DNA of 64,000 bases, from the NCBI RefSeq assembly GCF_019739195.1, contig NZ_JAHHDS010000003.1, forward strand, positions 2,046,001 through 2,110,000. Reading direction: 5' to 3'. Position numbers and translations under genes: made by a program. The notes below the pieces were generated by a model. The model was not told where the DNA came from, did no database searches, and worked only from the letters and a program-made list of their open reading frames with translations. This document shows positions 1-8,982 of this stretch, one piece after another. The stretch comes from Microcella sp. GTDB taxonomy: Bacteria > Actinomycetota > Actinomycetes > Actinomycetales > Microbacteriaceae. Every line of letters starts with the position of its first letter. Within the stretch, counting starts at the first letter, position 1.

Positions 1-36
1 CTCGAACAACTGACCCCGCTCGGCAACGGAGGCGAC

Positions 37-621
37 ATGGCTCGCGCGCTCTTCATCATCGACGTGCAAAACGACTTCACGGAGGGTGGTGCACTCGGCG
101 TGGAGGGGGGCGCCGCCGTGGCCTCGGCGATCACAGAGCACGTGCGCGAGCATCCCGAAGACTACGACGTCGTGATCGCGTCACGCGACTGGCACGACCC
201 CGACAACGACAACGGCGGTCACTTCGCCCTCGAAGGCGACCCCGACTTCGTGGCGACGTGGCCGCAGCACTGCATGGCGGGCACCGACGGGGCCGAGTAT
301 CACCCGTCGATCGATACCGGACTCATCGATATCCACGTGCGCAAGGGTCAAGGTGTTCCGGCGTACTCGATCTTCGAGGGCACCACCGACGACGGGCGCG
401 GCATCGTGACGGCACTCGACGAGCTCGGCGTGACCGAAGTTGACGTCGTCGGCATCGCGACCGACTACTGCGTGCGCGCCTCGGCTCTCGATGCTCTCGC
501 TGCGGGTCGGCGGGTGCGCGTGCTCAGCGACCTTGTCGCGGGGGTCGCCCCCGAGTCGAGCGAGGCGGCGCTGCGCGAACTCGCCGCCGCCGGTGCGACG
601 GTCGAGCCTGCCACCGCCTGA
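37..621 (+). CDS. pncA: Nicotinamidase (isochorismatase-like)
   Basis: Hydrolyses nicotinamide to nicotinate and ammonia in NAD salvage; cytosolic, 194 aa, usual length. The isochorismatase fold is complete: Asp9 in IIDVQNDF, Lys103 in VRKGQG and Cys145 in ATDYCVRAS form the expected Asp-Lys-Cys triad. Asp51, His53 and His62 fit the metal site. A GGAGG ribosome site at 28-32 lies 4 bases before the ATG. Another reading frame meets a TGA at 11-13, so an upstream gene may end there, possibly the nicotinate phosphoribosyltransferase often found next to pncA, but too little of it is visible to name. The gene ends 10 bases from the convergent exporter gene, leaving no room for a terminator. Confidence 0.93.
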   Translation: MARALFIIDVQNDFTEGGALGVEGGAAVASAITEHVREHPEDYDVVIASRDWHDPDNDNGGHFALEGDPDFVATWPQHCMAGTDGAEYHPSIDTGLIDIHVRKGQGVPAYSIFEGTTDDGRGIVTALDELGVTEVDVVGIATDYCVRASALDALAAGRRVRVLSDLVAGVAPESSEAALRELAAAGATVEPATA

Positions 622-631
622 GCTGCCCGTC

Positions 632-2470
632 TCAGACGAGCAGCTGGTGCTTCGCGAGGTCGCGATAGAGCGGCACGTCGCGCACGAGCTCACTGTGCGT
701 GCCGACGCCGACGACCTGCCCGTGGTCGAGCACGACGATCTGATCGCTGTCGACGACGGTCGAGAGCCGGTGAGCGATGACGATGAGGGTTCGGTCTTCG
801 GCGACGGCGTCGATCGCCTCACGCATGCGCTGCTCGTTGACGCCGTCGAGCGATGACGTCGACTCGTCGAGCAGCAGAATGGGCGGTGCGGCGAGCAGCG
901 CTCGGGCGATCGCGAGGCGCTGGCGCTCGCCGCCCGAGAGCATCACGCCGTCTTCGCCGACCTGGGCGTCGAGCCCGCGCTCGTCGCGGTCGAGCACCTC
1001 GCCGAGGTTGACGCTGCGCAGCACGGCCGCGCACTGCTCGTCGGTCGCGCCGGGCGTGCCGAGCAGCAGGTTGTCGCGCAGCGTGCCGGCGAGCACGGGA
1101 GCATCTTGCTCGACGTAGCCGATCTGGCCGCGCAGCGCGTCGCGCTCGAGCGCTCTGATGTCGGTGCCGCCCATGCGGATCACGCCCTCGGTCGGGTCGT
1201 AGAACCGCTCGATGAGCGAGAGCACCGTGCTCTTGCCGGCGCCGCTCGGCCCGACGAGCGCGGTGCGCGAGCCCACCGGCACGCTGAACGTCACGCCGCG
1301 AAGCACAGTCTTGTCGCGCACCTCGTCGCCCACGACCTCGGCCACGAGCTTCTCGGCCTCGGTGCGGTGCGCCGACTCGGGGTAGCTGAAGTGCACGTTC
1401 TCGAAGGTGATCGCCGCCGCGTCGACGGTCGCGGCCGCGGGCACGACGGTGGCATCGCCCTCGGTCTCGCTCGGCAGCGCGATGATCTCTTGAATGCGAC
1501 CGAGCGCGCCGAGAGCCGCATTGACGCTCGTGATGGCGCCGAACGCCTGCCCGAGCGGGCCGATGAGCAGGAACAGAAACAGGATGAACGCCACGAGATC
1601 GGCGACCCCGATGGCCCCGGAAGCGACTCGGAAGCCGCCGACCCCGAGCACGACCAAGAACGACACCTGCAGGGCGATCGATGAGATCGGCACGACGAGG
1701 GCTGAGATCTTCGCGACCTTGATGCCCTGCTCCCACGCGCCGACGGCGTTCTGCTCGACGATGGCGATCTCGCGCTCGGTCGCCGTGGCCGCGCGCACGG
1801 TGCGCACCGACGAGATCGATCGCTCGACGGCCGCGGCGAGGTCGCCGACCTTCTCCTGCGCCTTGCGACTGGCGATGCGGATGCGCTGCGACAGCACCAC
1901 GACCGTGACCACCGACACGGCGATGACGAGCACGGTCAAGCCGAGCAAGGTCGGGTCGATGATGATCATGGCGATGAGCGCGCCGATGAACGTGAGGCTG
2001 CCGCCGATCGCCTCGACGAGCCCCTGCGTGAGCACGGCCCGCAGCAGTGTGGTGTCGCTGCCGACGCGGCTGACGAGGTCGCCCGTGCGGCGCTGGTCGA
2101 ACTCGCTGATCGGCAGGTGCAGCATGCGGCGCACGAGCGCGCGGCGGCTTGAGAGCACGACGCCCTCGCCCGTGCGCTGCAGCAGGTAGTGGCCGAAGCC
2201 GCTCAGCAGCGCCCCGACGACGACGAGCGCCACGAGCACAGCGACGAGGGGCCCGAGGTCGCCGTCGTTCTCGACGACTGTGATGACCTGGCTGACCAGC
2301 AAGGGCTGCGCGAGAGACGCGGCGGCCCCCAGCACGCTGATCACGATGACCCAGCCGAGCACCACGCGGTGCTCGAGCAGGTAGGGCAGCAGCTGGCCGA
2401 AAGTGGCGCGTGGACCGTCGTCGACAGGGCGGCCGAAGCGGCGGCGGGGTGCGTCGGTCGTAGTGCTCAT
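632..2470 (-). CDS. ABC exporter half-transporter (membrane domain fused to ATPase)
   Basis: A 612-aa exporter with an N-terminal membrane domain (about residues 30-320, six predicted helices) and a C-terminal ATPase. Walker A GPSGAGKST is at about 407-415, the signature LSGGERQRLAIARAL near 514, and Walker B ILLLDESTSS near 535, followed by an H-loop in IAHRLSTV. This is the multidrug/lipid exporter (MsbA/LmrA-like) architecture; the substrate cannot be read from sequence. Odd point: about 20 extra charged residues sit between the A-loop FSYP and the first beta strand (RTEAEKLVAEVVGDEVRDK). It starts at ATG with a GGGAGC-type ribosome site and is divergent from the ABC-2 exporter operon. Confidence 0.9.
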   Translation of the reverse strand: MSTTTDAPRRRFGRPVDDGPRATFGQLLPYLLEHRVVLGWVIVISVLGAAASLAQPLLVSQVITVVENDGDLGPLVAVLVALVVVGALLSGFGHYLLQRTGEGVVLSSRRALVRRMLHLPISEFDQRRTGDLVSRVGSDTTLLRAVLTQGLVEAIGGSLTFIGALIAMIIIDPTLLGLTVLVIAVSVVTVVVLSQRIRIASRKAQEKVGDLAAAVERSISSVRTVRAATATEREIAIVEQNAVGAWEQGIKVAKISALVVPISSIALQVSFLVVLGVGGFRVASGAIGVADLVAFILFLFLLIGPLGQAFGAITSVNAALGALGRIQEIIALPSETEGDATVVPAAATVDAAAITFENVHFSYPESAHRTEAEKLVAEVVGDEVRDKTVLRGVTFSVPVGSRTALVGPSGAGKSTVLSLIERFYDPTEGVIRMGGTDIRALERDALRGQIGYVEQDAPVLAGTLRDNLLLGTPGATDEQCAAVLRSVNLGEVLDRDERGLDAQVGEDGVMLSGGERQRLAIARALLAAPPILLLDESTSSLDGVNEQRMREAIDAVAEDRTLIVIAHRLSTVVDSDQIVVLDHGQVVGVGTHSELVRDVPLYRDLAKHQLLV

Positions 2471-2583
2471 GCGTCGTCAGCTCCCGTCGTGCGCGCGTCG
2501 GCGCTCGACCAGTCTGCCTGAGCACATCCCTGCGCATCCGCGTGTTCGCTGAGGGGTGATCGTTCGTGACCGAACATCGGGTC

Positions 2584-2589
2584 TAGGCT
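2584..2589 (+). promoter_or_regulatory. Leaderless -10 box (TAGGCT) of the DrrA-like gene
   Basis: TAGGCT ends 8 bases before the GTG at 2598 and no ribosome site precedes that GTG, so transcription should start at or just before the start codon. This decides for GTG 2598 over the upstream in-frame start at 2556. Confidence 0.6.
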
Positions 2590-2597
2590 TTTCTCTC

Positions 2598-3524
2598 GTG
2601 CCCCAGCCCGTCATCACCGCGAGCCAGCTGACCAAGACTTATGGCGACTTCACGGCCGTCGACGCCATCGATTTCGAAGTCGCTCCTGGCGAGTCGTTCG
2701 GCCTGCTCGGCCCCAACGGCGCGGGCAAGTCGACGACCATGCGCATGGTCGGGGCGGTGTCAACGCGGACGAGTGGTGACTTGAGCATCCTGGGCCTCGA
2801 TCCGAACCAGCATGGCCCCGACATCCGCTCGCAGCTGGGAGTCGTGCCGCAGCAAGACAACCTCGATCAAGAGCTGCGCGTGCGCGACAACCTTCTCGTC
2901 TACGGCCGCTACTTCGGCCTACCGCGCGCGGTTGTCGCCGAACGGGCGGATGCTCTTCTCGAGTTCGCGCAGCTCTCAGACCGCCGCAAGTCGAAGGTTG
3001 ACGACCTCTCGGGCGGTATGAAGCGCCGCCTGACGATCGCGCGCGCGCTCATCAACGAGCCACGCATCCTGCTGCTCGACGAGCCGACCACCGGGCTCGA
3101 CCCGCAAGCGCGGCACATTCTCTGGGACCGCCTTTTCCGCCTCAAGGAGCAGGGCACGACGCTCGTGCTCACCACCCACTACATGGACGAGGCCGAGCAG
3201 CTGTGCGACCGCCTCGTGGTCATCGACAAAGGCCGCATCATGGCCGAGGGCTCGCCGGCCGCGCTGATTCGCGAGCACTCGAGCAAAGAGGTGCTCGAAG
3301 TGCGCTTCGGCAGCGACAAGAACGCCGAGATCGCGGAGAGCATCCGCGACATCGGCGAGCGGCACGAAGTGCTGCCCGACCGCATTCTCATCTACACGGG
3401 CAACGGCGAGGCCGAGCTCGAGCAGATCACGCAGCGCGGCCTGCAACCGATCACCTCGCTCGTGCGCCGATCGAGCCTCGAAGACGTCTTCCTTCGCCTC
3501 ACCGGCCGGAGCCTCATCGAATGA
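2598..3524 (+). CDS. ABC-2 type exporter, ATPase subunit (DrrA-like)
   Basis: ATP-binding subunit of about 308 aa. Walker A is GPNGAGKST, the signature is LSGGMKRRLTIARAL, Walker B is ILLLDEPTTGLDP and the H-loop is LTTHYMDEA. The DrrA/NodI group energises export of drugs, lipids or polysaccharide precursors. I chose GTG 2598 because a TAGGCT box lies 8 bases before it; the open frame extends back to 2556 but adds only 14 residues without family likeness. The stop overlaps the next gene's ATG (ATGA), giving translational coupling with two permease genes. The substrate is unknown. Confidence 0.9.
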   Translation: MPQPVITASQLTKTYGDFTAVDAIDFEVAPGESFGLLGPNGAGKSTTMRMVGAVSTRTSGDLSILGLDPNQHGPDIRSQLGVVPQQDNLDQELRVRDNLLVYGRYFGLPRAVVAERADALLEFAQLSDRRKSKVDDLSGGMKRRLTIARALINEPRILLLDEPTTGLDPQARHILWDRLFRLKEQGTTLVLTTHYMDEAEQLCDRLVVIDKGRIMAEGSPAALIREHSSKEVLEVRFGSDKNAEIAESIRDIGERHEVLPDRILIYTGNGEAELEQITQRGLQPITSLVRRSSLEDVFLRLTGRSLIE

Positions 3525-4348
3525 CGGTTCAGACAACTCGAGAAGATACGGCGCGGGCCATCGCCGGCGGCGTCGCCCCGCGACGCTGGGGCTCGTGGTA
3601 CATCGCCGAGCACCGCATCCGCGCCATGAAGGGCTATGCGGGCGACGCGATCTTCCAGAGCTTCGGCAACCCGCTCATCTACCTCTTCGCTCTCGGGGTG
3701 GGGCTCGCGAGCCTCGTGCCGCAGGGTGTCGGCGGGGTCACCTACCTGCAGTTCGTCGCGCCCGCCCTCATGGCGACTGCGGCCATGACGGTCGCCGCCA
3801 ACGAGACGAGCTACCCCGTGCTCATGGGCTTCAAGTGGAACCCCATCTTCTTCGGCATGAACGCCTCGCCCATCACGGGGGCGCAGATCGTCAACGGCAT
3901 GATGATTCAGATCGCGCTGCGCGCCGTCGTCACCGTGGCGATCTACTTCGGCGTCATCGTGCTGTTCGGCGGAGTGCCCGCGGCGACCGGCTGGCTCGCG
4001 ATTGGTGCGGCCACGCTGACCGGCATGGCCATCGGCGTCGTCATCTCGAGCTACACCTCGACGATCACCGAAGACCGCGGCCAGATGGCGATGCTGCAGC
4101 GCTTCGGCATCACCCCGCTGTTCCTCTTCTCGGGCACCTTCTTCCCGCTCGAGCAGCTGCCGATCTACCTGCAGCCCATCGGCTGGATCTCACCGCTCTG
4201 GCACGGCACCGAGCTCGGCCGTGTCGCGACCTATGGCCTCGATGAGCCGATCTGGCTCACCGTCACCCACGTGGGCTACCTCGCGACCCTGTTCATCGTC
4301 GGGCTCTGGGCGACCCGCAAGCACTTCACGACGAGGTTGAACAAGTGA
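3521..4348 (+). CDS. ABC-2 type exporter, permease subunit 1
   Basis: A 275-aa integral membrane protein with about six helices, matching the ABC2_membrane family (DrrB-like). The conserved late segment FRFSGTFFPLEQLP-like is present as LFSGTFFPLEQLPIYLQP. It begins with the ATG that overlaps the ATPase stop and ends overlapping the GTG of the second permease. Two different permeases with one ATPase imply a heterodimeric membrane part. Confidence 0.86.
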   Translation: MTVQTTREDTARAIAGGVAPRRWGSWYIAEHRIRAMKGYAGDAIFQSFGNPLIYLFALGVGLASLVPQGVGGVTYLQFVAPALMATAAMTVAANETSYPVLMGFKWNPIFFGMNASPITGAQIVNGMMIQIALRAVVTVAIYFGVIVLFGGVPAATGWLAIGAATLTGMAIGVVISSYTSTITEDRGQMAMLQRFGITPLFLFSGTFFPLEQLPIYLQPIGWISPLWHGTELGRVATYGLDEPIWLTVTHVGYLATLFIVGLWATRKHFTTRLNK

Positions 4349-5169
4349 GCACGGCGACGGCCTCAGAGCAGGGCGCCCTGCAGCCGCGCCGCAGTGCTTT
4401 GTACGCCGGCAATACCGGGGCGGTCATCCATCGTGGCCTGCTCGCGACCCGCAGCACCAACTACCTCGTCGTGCTCAGCGGGTTCTTCGAGCCGGTGTTC
4501 TACCTGCTCTCGCTCGGCATCGGCTTCGGCGCCCTCGTCGGCTCGGTGCAGACCTCGACCGGCCAGGAGGTGTCGTACGCGGCGTTCATCGCCCCGGCGC
4601 TGCTCGCCGTCTCGGCCATGAACGGCGCCGTCTACGACTCGACCTGGAACGTCTTCTTCAAGCTCAACTACTCGAAGCTCTATCAGGGGATGCTCACGAC
4701 CTCGCTCGGCCCGCTCGACGTGGCCCTCGGCGAGATCTTCTTGGCCCTGCTGCGCGGCGCGATGTATGCCGTCGGCTTCATGGTCATCATGCAGGCCTTC
4801 GGGCTCAACCTGGCCTGGACGGCGCTGCTGGCCCTGCCGGCCGTGCTGCTCATCGCGTTCGGATTCGCGAGCCTCGGCATGGCGATCACGAGCTACATGA
4901 AGACCTTCCAGCAGATCGAGTGGGTCACGTTCATCATGCTGCCGATGTTCTTGTTCTCGGCGACGTTCTACCCCATCACGGTCTACCCCGAAGCGATTCA
5001 GTGGGTCATTCAGGCGCTGCCGCTGTGGCACGCCGTCGAGCTCGTGCGCGGGCTCACGACGGGGGCGCTGAGCGCGATGATGTTCGTGCACATCGGCTAC
5101 TACCTCGTCATGATCGCGATCGGCATCGTCTTCACGACGAGCCGGTTGCGCGCGCTGTTCTTGAAGTAG
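4345..5169 (+). CDS. ABC-2 type exporter, permease subunit 2
   Basis: A 274-aa membrane protein of the same family as the preceding one, about six helices, with the related segment FLFSATFYPITVYPEA. The GTG start overlaps the preceding stop by four bases (GTGA). Its TAG stop is followed directly by the stop of the convergent ribH, with no base between them, so a terminator for either operon would have to lie inside the opposing gene. Confidence 0.86.
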   Translation: MSTATASEQGALQPRRSALYAGNTGAVIHRGLLATRSTNYLVVLSGFFEPVFYLLSLGIGFGALVGSVQTSTGQEVSYAAFIAPALLAVSAMNGAVYDSTWNVFFKLNYSKLYQGMLTTSLGPLDVALGEIFLALLRGAMYAVGFMVIMQAFGLNLAWTALLALPAVLLIAFGFASLGMAITSYMKTFQQIEWVTFIMLPMFLFSATFYPITVYPEAIQWVIQALPLWHAVELVRGLTTGALSAMMFVHIGYYLVMIAIGIVFTTSRLRALFLK

Positions 5170-5640
5170 CTAGGCGCGAATGGCCTGCAGCACGCGGGCG
5201 GTCGCGAGCGCGGCCTCGGCGGCCTCGGCGCCCTTGTCTTCGTGCGACCCGGGCAGCCCGGCACGGTCGAGGCCCTGGGCCTCGTCGTCGAGCGTGAGCA
5301 CGCCGAATCCGACGGGCTTGCCGGTGTCGAGCGCGACCCGCGTGAGGCCGTCGGTCGCGGCGGCGCTCACGTACTCGAAGTGAGGTGTGCCGCCCCGGAT
5401 GATCACGCCGAGCGCGACCACGGCATCCGCCCCCTGCTCGAGTGCGGCCTTGCTCACCACGGGCAGTTCGAACGAGCCCGGCACGGCGTACTCGACGATG
5501 GTTGCTCCGGCCGCCTCGAGCACGCGCCGGGCGCCCGCCTTGAGGCCCTCGCTGATCTCGGTGTGCCACTGGCCGGCGACGAGGGCCACCGTGAGGCCCG
5601 TGCCGTCGATGTCGAGAGTGGGGGATCCGGCGCCGCTCAT
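5170..5640 (-). CDS. ribH: 6,7-dimethyl-8-ribityllumazine synthase
   Basis: Penultimate step of riboflavin synthesis: joins 5-amino-6-ribitylaminouracil with 3,4-dihydroxy-2-butanone 4-phosphate. 156 aa, normal length. Family blocks are present: [21 protein letters not shown], and [17 protein letters not shown] with the catalytic His after the GGTPHF turn. Last gene of the rib operon; its start overlaps the ribBA stop by four bases. It forms icosahedral assemblies in most bacteria. Confidence 0.96.
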   Translation of the reverse strand: MSGAGSPTLDIDGTGLTVALVAGQWHTEISEGLKAGARRVLEAAGATIVEYAVPGSFELPVVSKAALEQGADAVVALGVIIRGGTPHFEYVSAAATDGLTRVALDTGKPVGFGVLTLDDEAQGLDRAGLPGSHEDKGAEAAEAALATARVLQAIRA

Positions 5641-6935
5641 GCAGACTTTCCTTCCAGCGTGGTGAACACGGGTGCGCTCGTGATGCTATCGGGCAGGCGG
5701 TGGCCCATGCGGTCGCGCTTGGCGTTGAGGTAGCCCTCGTTGTCGCTGCCGACGCCGACGACGAGCGGCACGAGCGACGTGACCGTCATTCCGTACTCGA
5801 CGAGCTGGCGCTGCTTCTCGGGGTTGTTGGTGAGCAAGCGCACGCTGCTGACGCCGAGGTCGCGCAACATGTCGACGGCGGCCTCGTAGTCTCGCGCGTC
5901 GGCGGGCAAGCCCAGCGCGAGGTTAGCGTCAAGCGTGTCGTACCCGTCTTCTTGCAGGCGGTAGGCCTTGAGCTTGTTGATGAGGCCGATGCCGCGGCCC
6001 TCGTGGCCGCGCATGTAGAGCACGGCACCACCCTGGCGCTGGATGACATCGAGCGCCGCGTCGAGCTGCGGCCCGCACTCGCACTTGAGCGAGCCGAAAG
6101 CTTCGCCCGTCAGGCACTCGGAGTGCACGCGCACGATCATGTCGTCGTGCGGCATGCCGCTGACGATCGCCACGTGATCGGCGCCCGTCTTGCGGTCGCG
6201 GTAGGCGCGCATCGAGAACGGCCCGTGCGAGGTCGGCACCGTGGTCTCGACCTCGAAGCTCACGCTGCTCGGCCTCGAGGGCGGGGCGACGGCCTCGGTC
6301 GTCGGGCTGTTCTCGAACGAGCCGGGCGACCCCGCCTCGAGGTAGGCAATGAGGTCGACGATGGTGATGACGACGAGGCCCTCGCTCTGACCGAAGCGAA
6401 TCAGTTCGGGCAAGCGCATCATGTCGCCGGTCTCGTCGATCACCTCGCCGATCGCGGCGACGGGGCGCAGCCCGGCGAGCCGCATGAGCTCGACGGCGGC
6501 CTCGGTGTGACCTGCACGCTCGCGAACGCCCCCCGGCTTGGCGCGCAACGGCACGACGTGGCCGGGCCGGCGCAGGCTCGCGGGCGTCGAGGCGGCATCG
6601 CCGAGCACGCGCAGGGTGCGCGCGCGGTCTCCGGCACTAATGCCAGTGGTGAGGCCTTCGGCCGCGTCGACCGTCACGGTGTACGCGGTGCCGCGCGGGT
6701 CTTCGTTGTGCATGACCATGAGCGGCAGCTCGAGTCCGTCGGCGATCTCGTCGGTCATCGGCGCGCAGAGGAAGCCGCTCGTGTGGCGGATCGACCACGC
6801 CACCCACTCAGGGCTCGCGAGCTGCGCCGAGATGATGACGTCGCCCTCGTTCTCGCGGCTCTCGTCGTCGGCGACGAGCACCGGCCTGCCTGCCCTCAGG
6901 GCCTCGAGGGCCTCAGGAATCGTTCCGATGCTCAT
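5637..6935 (-). CDS. ribBA: Bifunctional DHBP synthase / GTP cyclohydrolase II
   Basis: A 432-aa fusion feeding both arms of riboflavin synthesis. The N-terminal half (about 1-205) is 3,4-dihydroxy-2-butanone 4-phosphate synthase, with the acidic metal motif [12 protein letters not shown]. The C-terminal half is GTP cyclohydrolase II, with the zinc ligands in [17 protein letters not shown] and the downstream HEGRGIGL. Both active sites look intact. A linker rich in Ser, Pro and Thr (about 208-225) joins them. Start and stop overlap ribE and ribH by four bases each. Confidence 0.96.
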   Translation of the reverse strand: MSIGTIPEALEALRAGRPVLVADDESRENEGDVIISAQLASPEWVAWSIRHTSGFLCAPMTDEIADGLELPLMVMHNEDPRGTAYTVTVDAAEGLTTGISAGDRARTLRVLGDAASTPASLRRPGHVVPLRAKPGGVRERAGHTEAAVELMRLAGLRPVAAIGEVIDETGDMMRLPELIRFGQSEGLVVITIVDLIAYLEAGSPGSFENSPTTEAVAPPSRPSSVSFEVETTVPTSHGPFSMRAYRDRKTGADHVAIVSGMPHDDMIVRVHSECLTGEAFGSLKCECGPQLDAALDVIQRQGGAVLYMRGHEGRGIGLINKLKAYRLQEDGYDTLDANLALGLPADARDYEAAVDMLRDLGVSSVRLLTNNPEKQRQLVEYGMTVTSLVPLVVGVGSDNEGYLNAKRDRMGHRLPDSITSAPVFTTLEGKSA

Positions 6936-7561
6936 GAGAGCGTCCTTTCACCATCGTGCTGATCAGCGCTTGCGCCGAATCGCACCAGCCGCGCCACGTG
7001 GCGGGCCAGAATGTCGGTCTCGATGTTCGCCGTGCTGCCGACGACCTTGTCGCCGAGCGTCGTCGCGGCGAGCGTCTCAGGAATCAGTGAGACCTCGAAC
7101 CAGTCGTCGCCCGCGGCGCTGACGGTGAGGCTCACCCCGTCGACCGCGATCGACCCCTTGTCGACGACGAGGGGTGCGTGCGCTGCATCGAGCGAGAACC
7201 GCAGCACGCGCCAGTCGCCGTGCTCGCGGCGGTCGAGCACGGTCGTCGTGCCGTCAATGTGGCCTTGCACGATGTGCCCGCCGAGCCGGTCGCCCACCGC
7301 GGCGGCGCGCTCGAGGTTGACGGCGTCGCCGATAGCCCACTGCGAGATCGTCGACATCGCGAGGGTCTGGCCCATGACGTCGGCGGTGAACCAGTCGTCG
7401 CCCTGATCGGCGACCGTGAGGCACACGCCGTTGACGCTGATCGAGTCGCCGTGCGCGGCGTCGCTGACCGCGAGCGGCCCGTGCACGGTCAGCCGCCCGG
7501 CATCGCCGTTCAGCTCCCACCGCACGATGCGGCCCTGTTCTTCGATGAGTCCGGTGAACAT
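6932..7561 (-). CDS. ribE: Riboflavin synthase, alpha subunit
   Basis: Dismutates two lumazine molecules to riboflavin. 209 aa with the typical start MFTGLIEEQG and two similar lumazine-binding halves, each with a GDSISVNGVCLTV-type or KGSIAVDGVSLTV-type block, as expected for this duplicated barrel. Third-from-last gene of the rib operon, two bases after ribD and overlapping ribBA by four bases. The gene is called ribC in Bacillus nomenclature. Confidence 0.95.
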   Translation of the reverse strand: MFTGLIEEQGRIVRWELNGDAGRLTVHGPLAVSDAAHGDSISVNGVCLTVADQGDDWFTADVMGQTLAMSTISQWAIGDAVNLERAAAVGDRLGGHIVQGHIDGTTTVLDRREHGDWRVLRFSLDAAHAPLVVDKGSIAVDGVSLTVSAAGDDWFEVSLIPETLAATTLGDKVVGSTANIETDILARHVARLVRFGASADQHDGERTLS

Positions 7562-7563
7562 GA

Positions 7564-8655
7564 TCAGGCTCCTTCTGCCGGCTGGTGCGGGCGGGCGACG
7601 ACGAGCAGGTCGTCGCCGAGCGTCTCGATGCGGTGGATGCGCAAACGATGCGCCTCGCCGATCGTGGTGACGCCGAGCTCATCGAGGGCGACGCGCGGCC
7701 CGCCGATGAGCATCGGTGCGAGGTAGATCAGCACTTCGTCGACGAGGCCCGCGCGCACGAAGGCTGAGGCGAGCGTCGGGCCGCCCTCGACGAACAAGCG
7801 GCGGATTCCCCGTGCGTCGAGGTCGCGCATCCCGGCCTCGAGGTCGCGGTGCCCGAGCTCGATGAGCCCGGCGGGGTGATGGCGCAGTCGAGCGTCGGTG
7901 GGCACGGGCGTCGTGCCGAACACGACCGGCACCGGCTGGTGCGCGAGCAGCTCGCCGCCATCGCCGCGCGCGGTGAGGCTCGGGTCGTCGGCGATCACGG
8001 TGCCCGTGCCCACCGCGATGGCGTCGTGGGCGGCGCGCTGCTCGTGCACGCGCTGGCGCGAGGCCGTGCCGGTGATCCACTGGCTCGTGCCGTCGGCCGC
8101 GGCCGCGCGGCCGTCGAGGCTCGTCGCCCACTTGACGGTCACCCACGGGCGCCCGGTGCGCACGCTCGTCAGCCAGGGCAGCAGCAGTTCGGTCGCCTCA
8201 TCGGCGAGGAGGCCCCCGATGACCTCGACGCCCGCGGCGCGCAGACGGTCGGCGCCGCCGCCGGCCACGGGGTTGGGGTCGTCAAGCGCATAGACCACGC
8301 GGGCGACGCCCGCATCGATGAGCGCCTGCGCGCAGGGGCCCGTGCGACCGGTGTGATTGCAGGGCTCGAGGGTCACGACGGCCGTGAGGCCTCGGGCGTC
8401 GGGAATGTGCGAGAGAGCATCCACCTCGGCGTGCGCGGTGCCCGCCCCGCGATGCCAGCCCTGCGCGACCATGGTGCCCGCCGCGTCAAGCAGCACGCAG
8501 CCGACCTGGGGGTTGGCGCCGACCGCGGGGCCGTGCGTCGCCAGACTGAGGGCGCGGCGCATCGCTGACTCGAAGCGCTCGGCGACTCCGATGCGGTCAT
8601 TGCCCGGGCGCGCGTCGGCACGGCTGGTGCCGTGCGGGGCGCTGTCGCTGGTCAT
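7564..8655 (-). CDS. ribD: Bifunctional riboflavin deaminase/reductase
   Basis: 363 aa. The N-terminal deaminase domain carries the zinc motif: HAEVDAL, then EPCNHTGRTGPC. The C-terminal reductase domain (about 160-363) contains VKWATSLDGR and the late VEGGPTLASAF. ATG 8655 is preceded by GAGGAC. The frame stays open to 8814, but that stretch reads through the FMN riboswitch and has no family likeness, so the longer start is rejected. First gene of the rib operon. Confidence 0.94.
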   Translation of the reverse strand: MTSDSAPHGTSRADARPGNDRIGVAERFESAMRRALSLATHGPAVGANPQVGCVLLDAAGTMVAQGWHRGAGTAHAEVDALSHIPDARGLTAVVTLEPCNHTGRTGPCAQALIDAGVARVVYALDDPNPVAGGGADRLRAAGVEVIGGLLADEATELLLPWLTSVRTGRPWVTVKWATSLDGRAAAADGTSQWITGTASRQRVHEQRAAHDAIAVGTGTVIADDPSLTARGDGGELLAHQPVPVVFGTTPVPTDARLRHHPAGLIELGHRDLEAGMRDLDARGIRRLFVEGGPTLASAFVRAGLVDEVLIYLAPMLIGGPRVALDELGVTTIGEAHRLRIHRIETLGDDLLVVARPHQPAEGA

Positions 8656-8696
8656 CCGGGTCCTCGTTCGATGTCGGGACGTTTCCGGGGTCGCTG

Positions 8697-8721
8697 CGCT
8701 GGCGGCAGGCTGCCGCCAGCG
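8697..8721 (-). other. GC hairpin between FMN aptamer and ribD
   Basis: An 11-bp perfect stem (8697-8707 with 8711-8721) with a 3-base loop begins exactly where the aptamer P1 helix ends, overlapping it by two bases. No T-run follows in the ribD direction. It could be the expression platform, acting as a U-poor terminator, but its mode of action is not visible. Confidence 0.5.
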
Positions 8722-8848
8722 TGCTCCTCCCATCCGGACTCTCACCGTCGGTACCGGAATTCCACCGGTTCCACCGCTGCCGACTTGCGTCGACCTCGGG
8801 TCGCGGACTCTCACCGCCGGCTCGGACTTTCACCGACCCCGGAGCACG
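8720..8848 (-). promoter_or_regulatory. FMN riboswitch (RFN element)
   Basis: Read on the minus strand, the closing helix P1 is CGTGCTCC (8848-8841) with GGAGCACG (8727-8720). Between them lie the RFN hallmarks: GGTGAAAGTCC, GGCGGTGAGAGTCC, CCGGTGGAATTCCGG and GACGGTGAGAGTCCGGATGG. The aptamer senses FMN and represses the downstream ribD-ribE-ribBA-ribH operon. The aptamer ends about 65 bases before the ribD start. Confidence 0.96.
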
Positions 8849-8858
8849 TACTGCTGTC

Positions 8859-8864
8859 AGAGTA
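8859..8864 (-). promoter_or_regulatory. Probable -10 box of the rib operon (TACTCT)
   Basis: TACTCT on the minus strand would start RNA near 8852, only a few bases before the 5' strand of riboswitch P1, which is where a riboswitch transcript normally begins. No convincing -35 box was found. Confidence 0.42.
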
Positions 8865-8941
8865 GTCAACAGGGCCGTCTCTGCAGTATTCCCGAACGTT
8901 TGCTGGGAATGGTTCGGGATGCGCGACGCGCCCAGACTGCG

Positions 8942-8947
8942 TAGCGT
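8942..8947 (+). promoter_or_regulatory. Possible -10 box of glpK (TAGCGT)
   Basis: TAGCGT would give a start near 8954 and a short leader that includes the AAGAGGAG ribosome site before the GTG at 8983. The stretch between this and the riboswitch shows nothing else. Confidence 0.35.
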
Positions 8948-8982
8948 CGACAGCGCGTCCGCCACTCGAAGAGGAGCCACTC

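Noticed and set aside
8656-8814. Upstream extension of ribD to 8814
   Set aside because: It would translate the FMN riboswitch aptamer; the ATG at 8655 has a ribosome site and the family N-terminus follows it.
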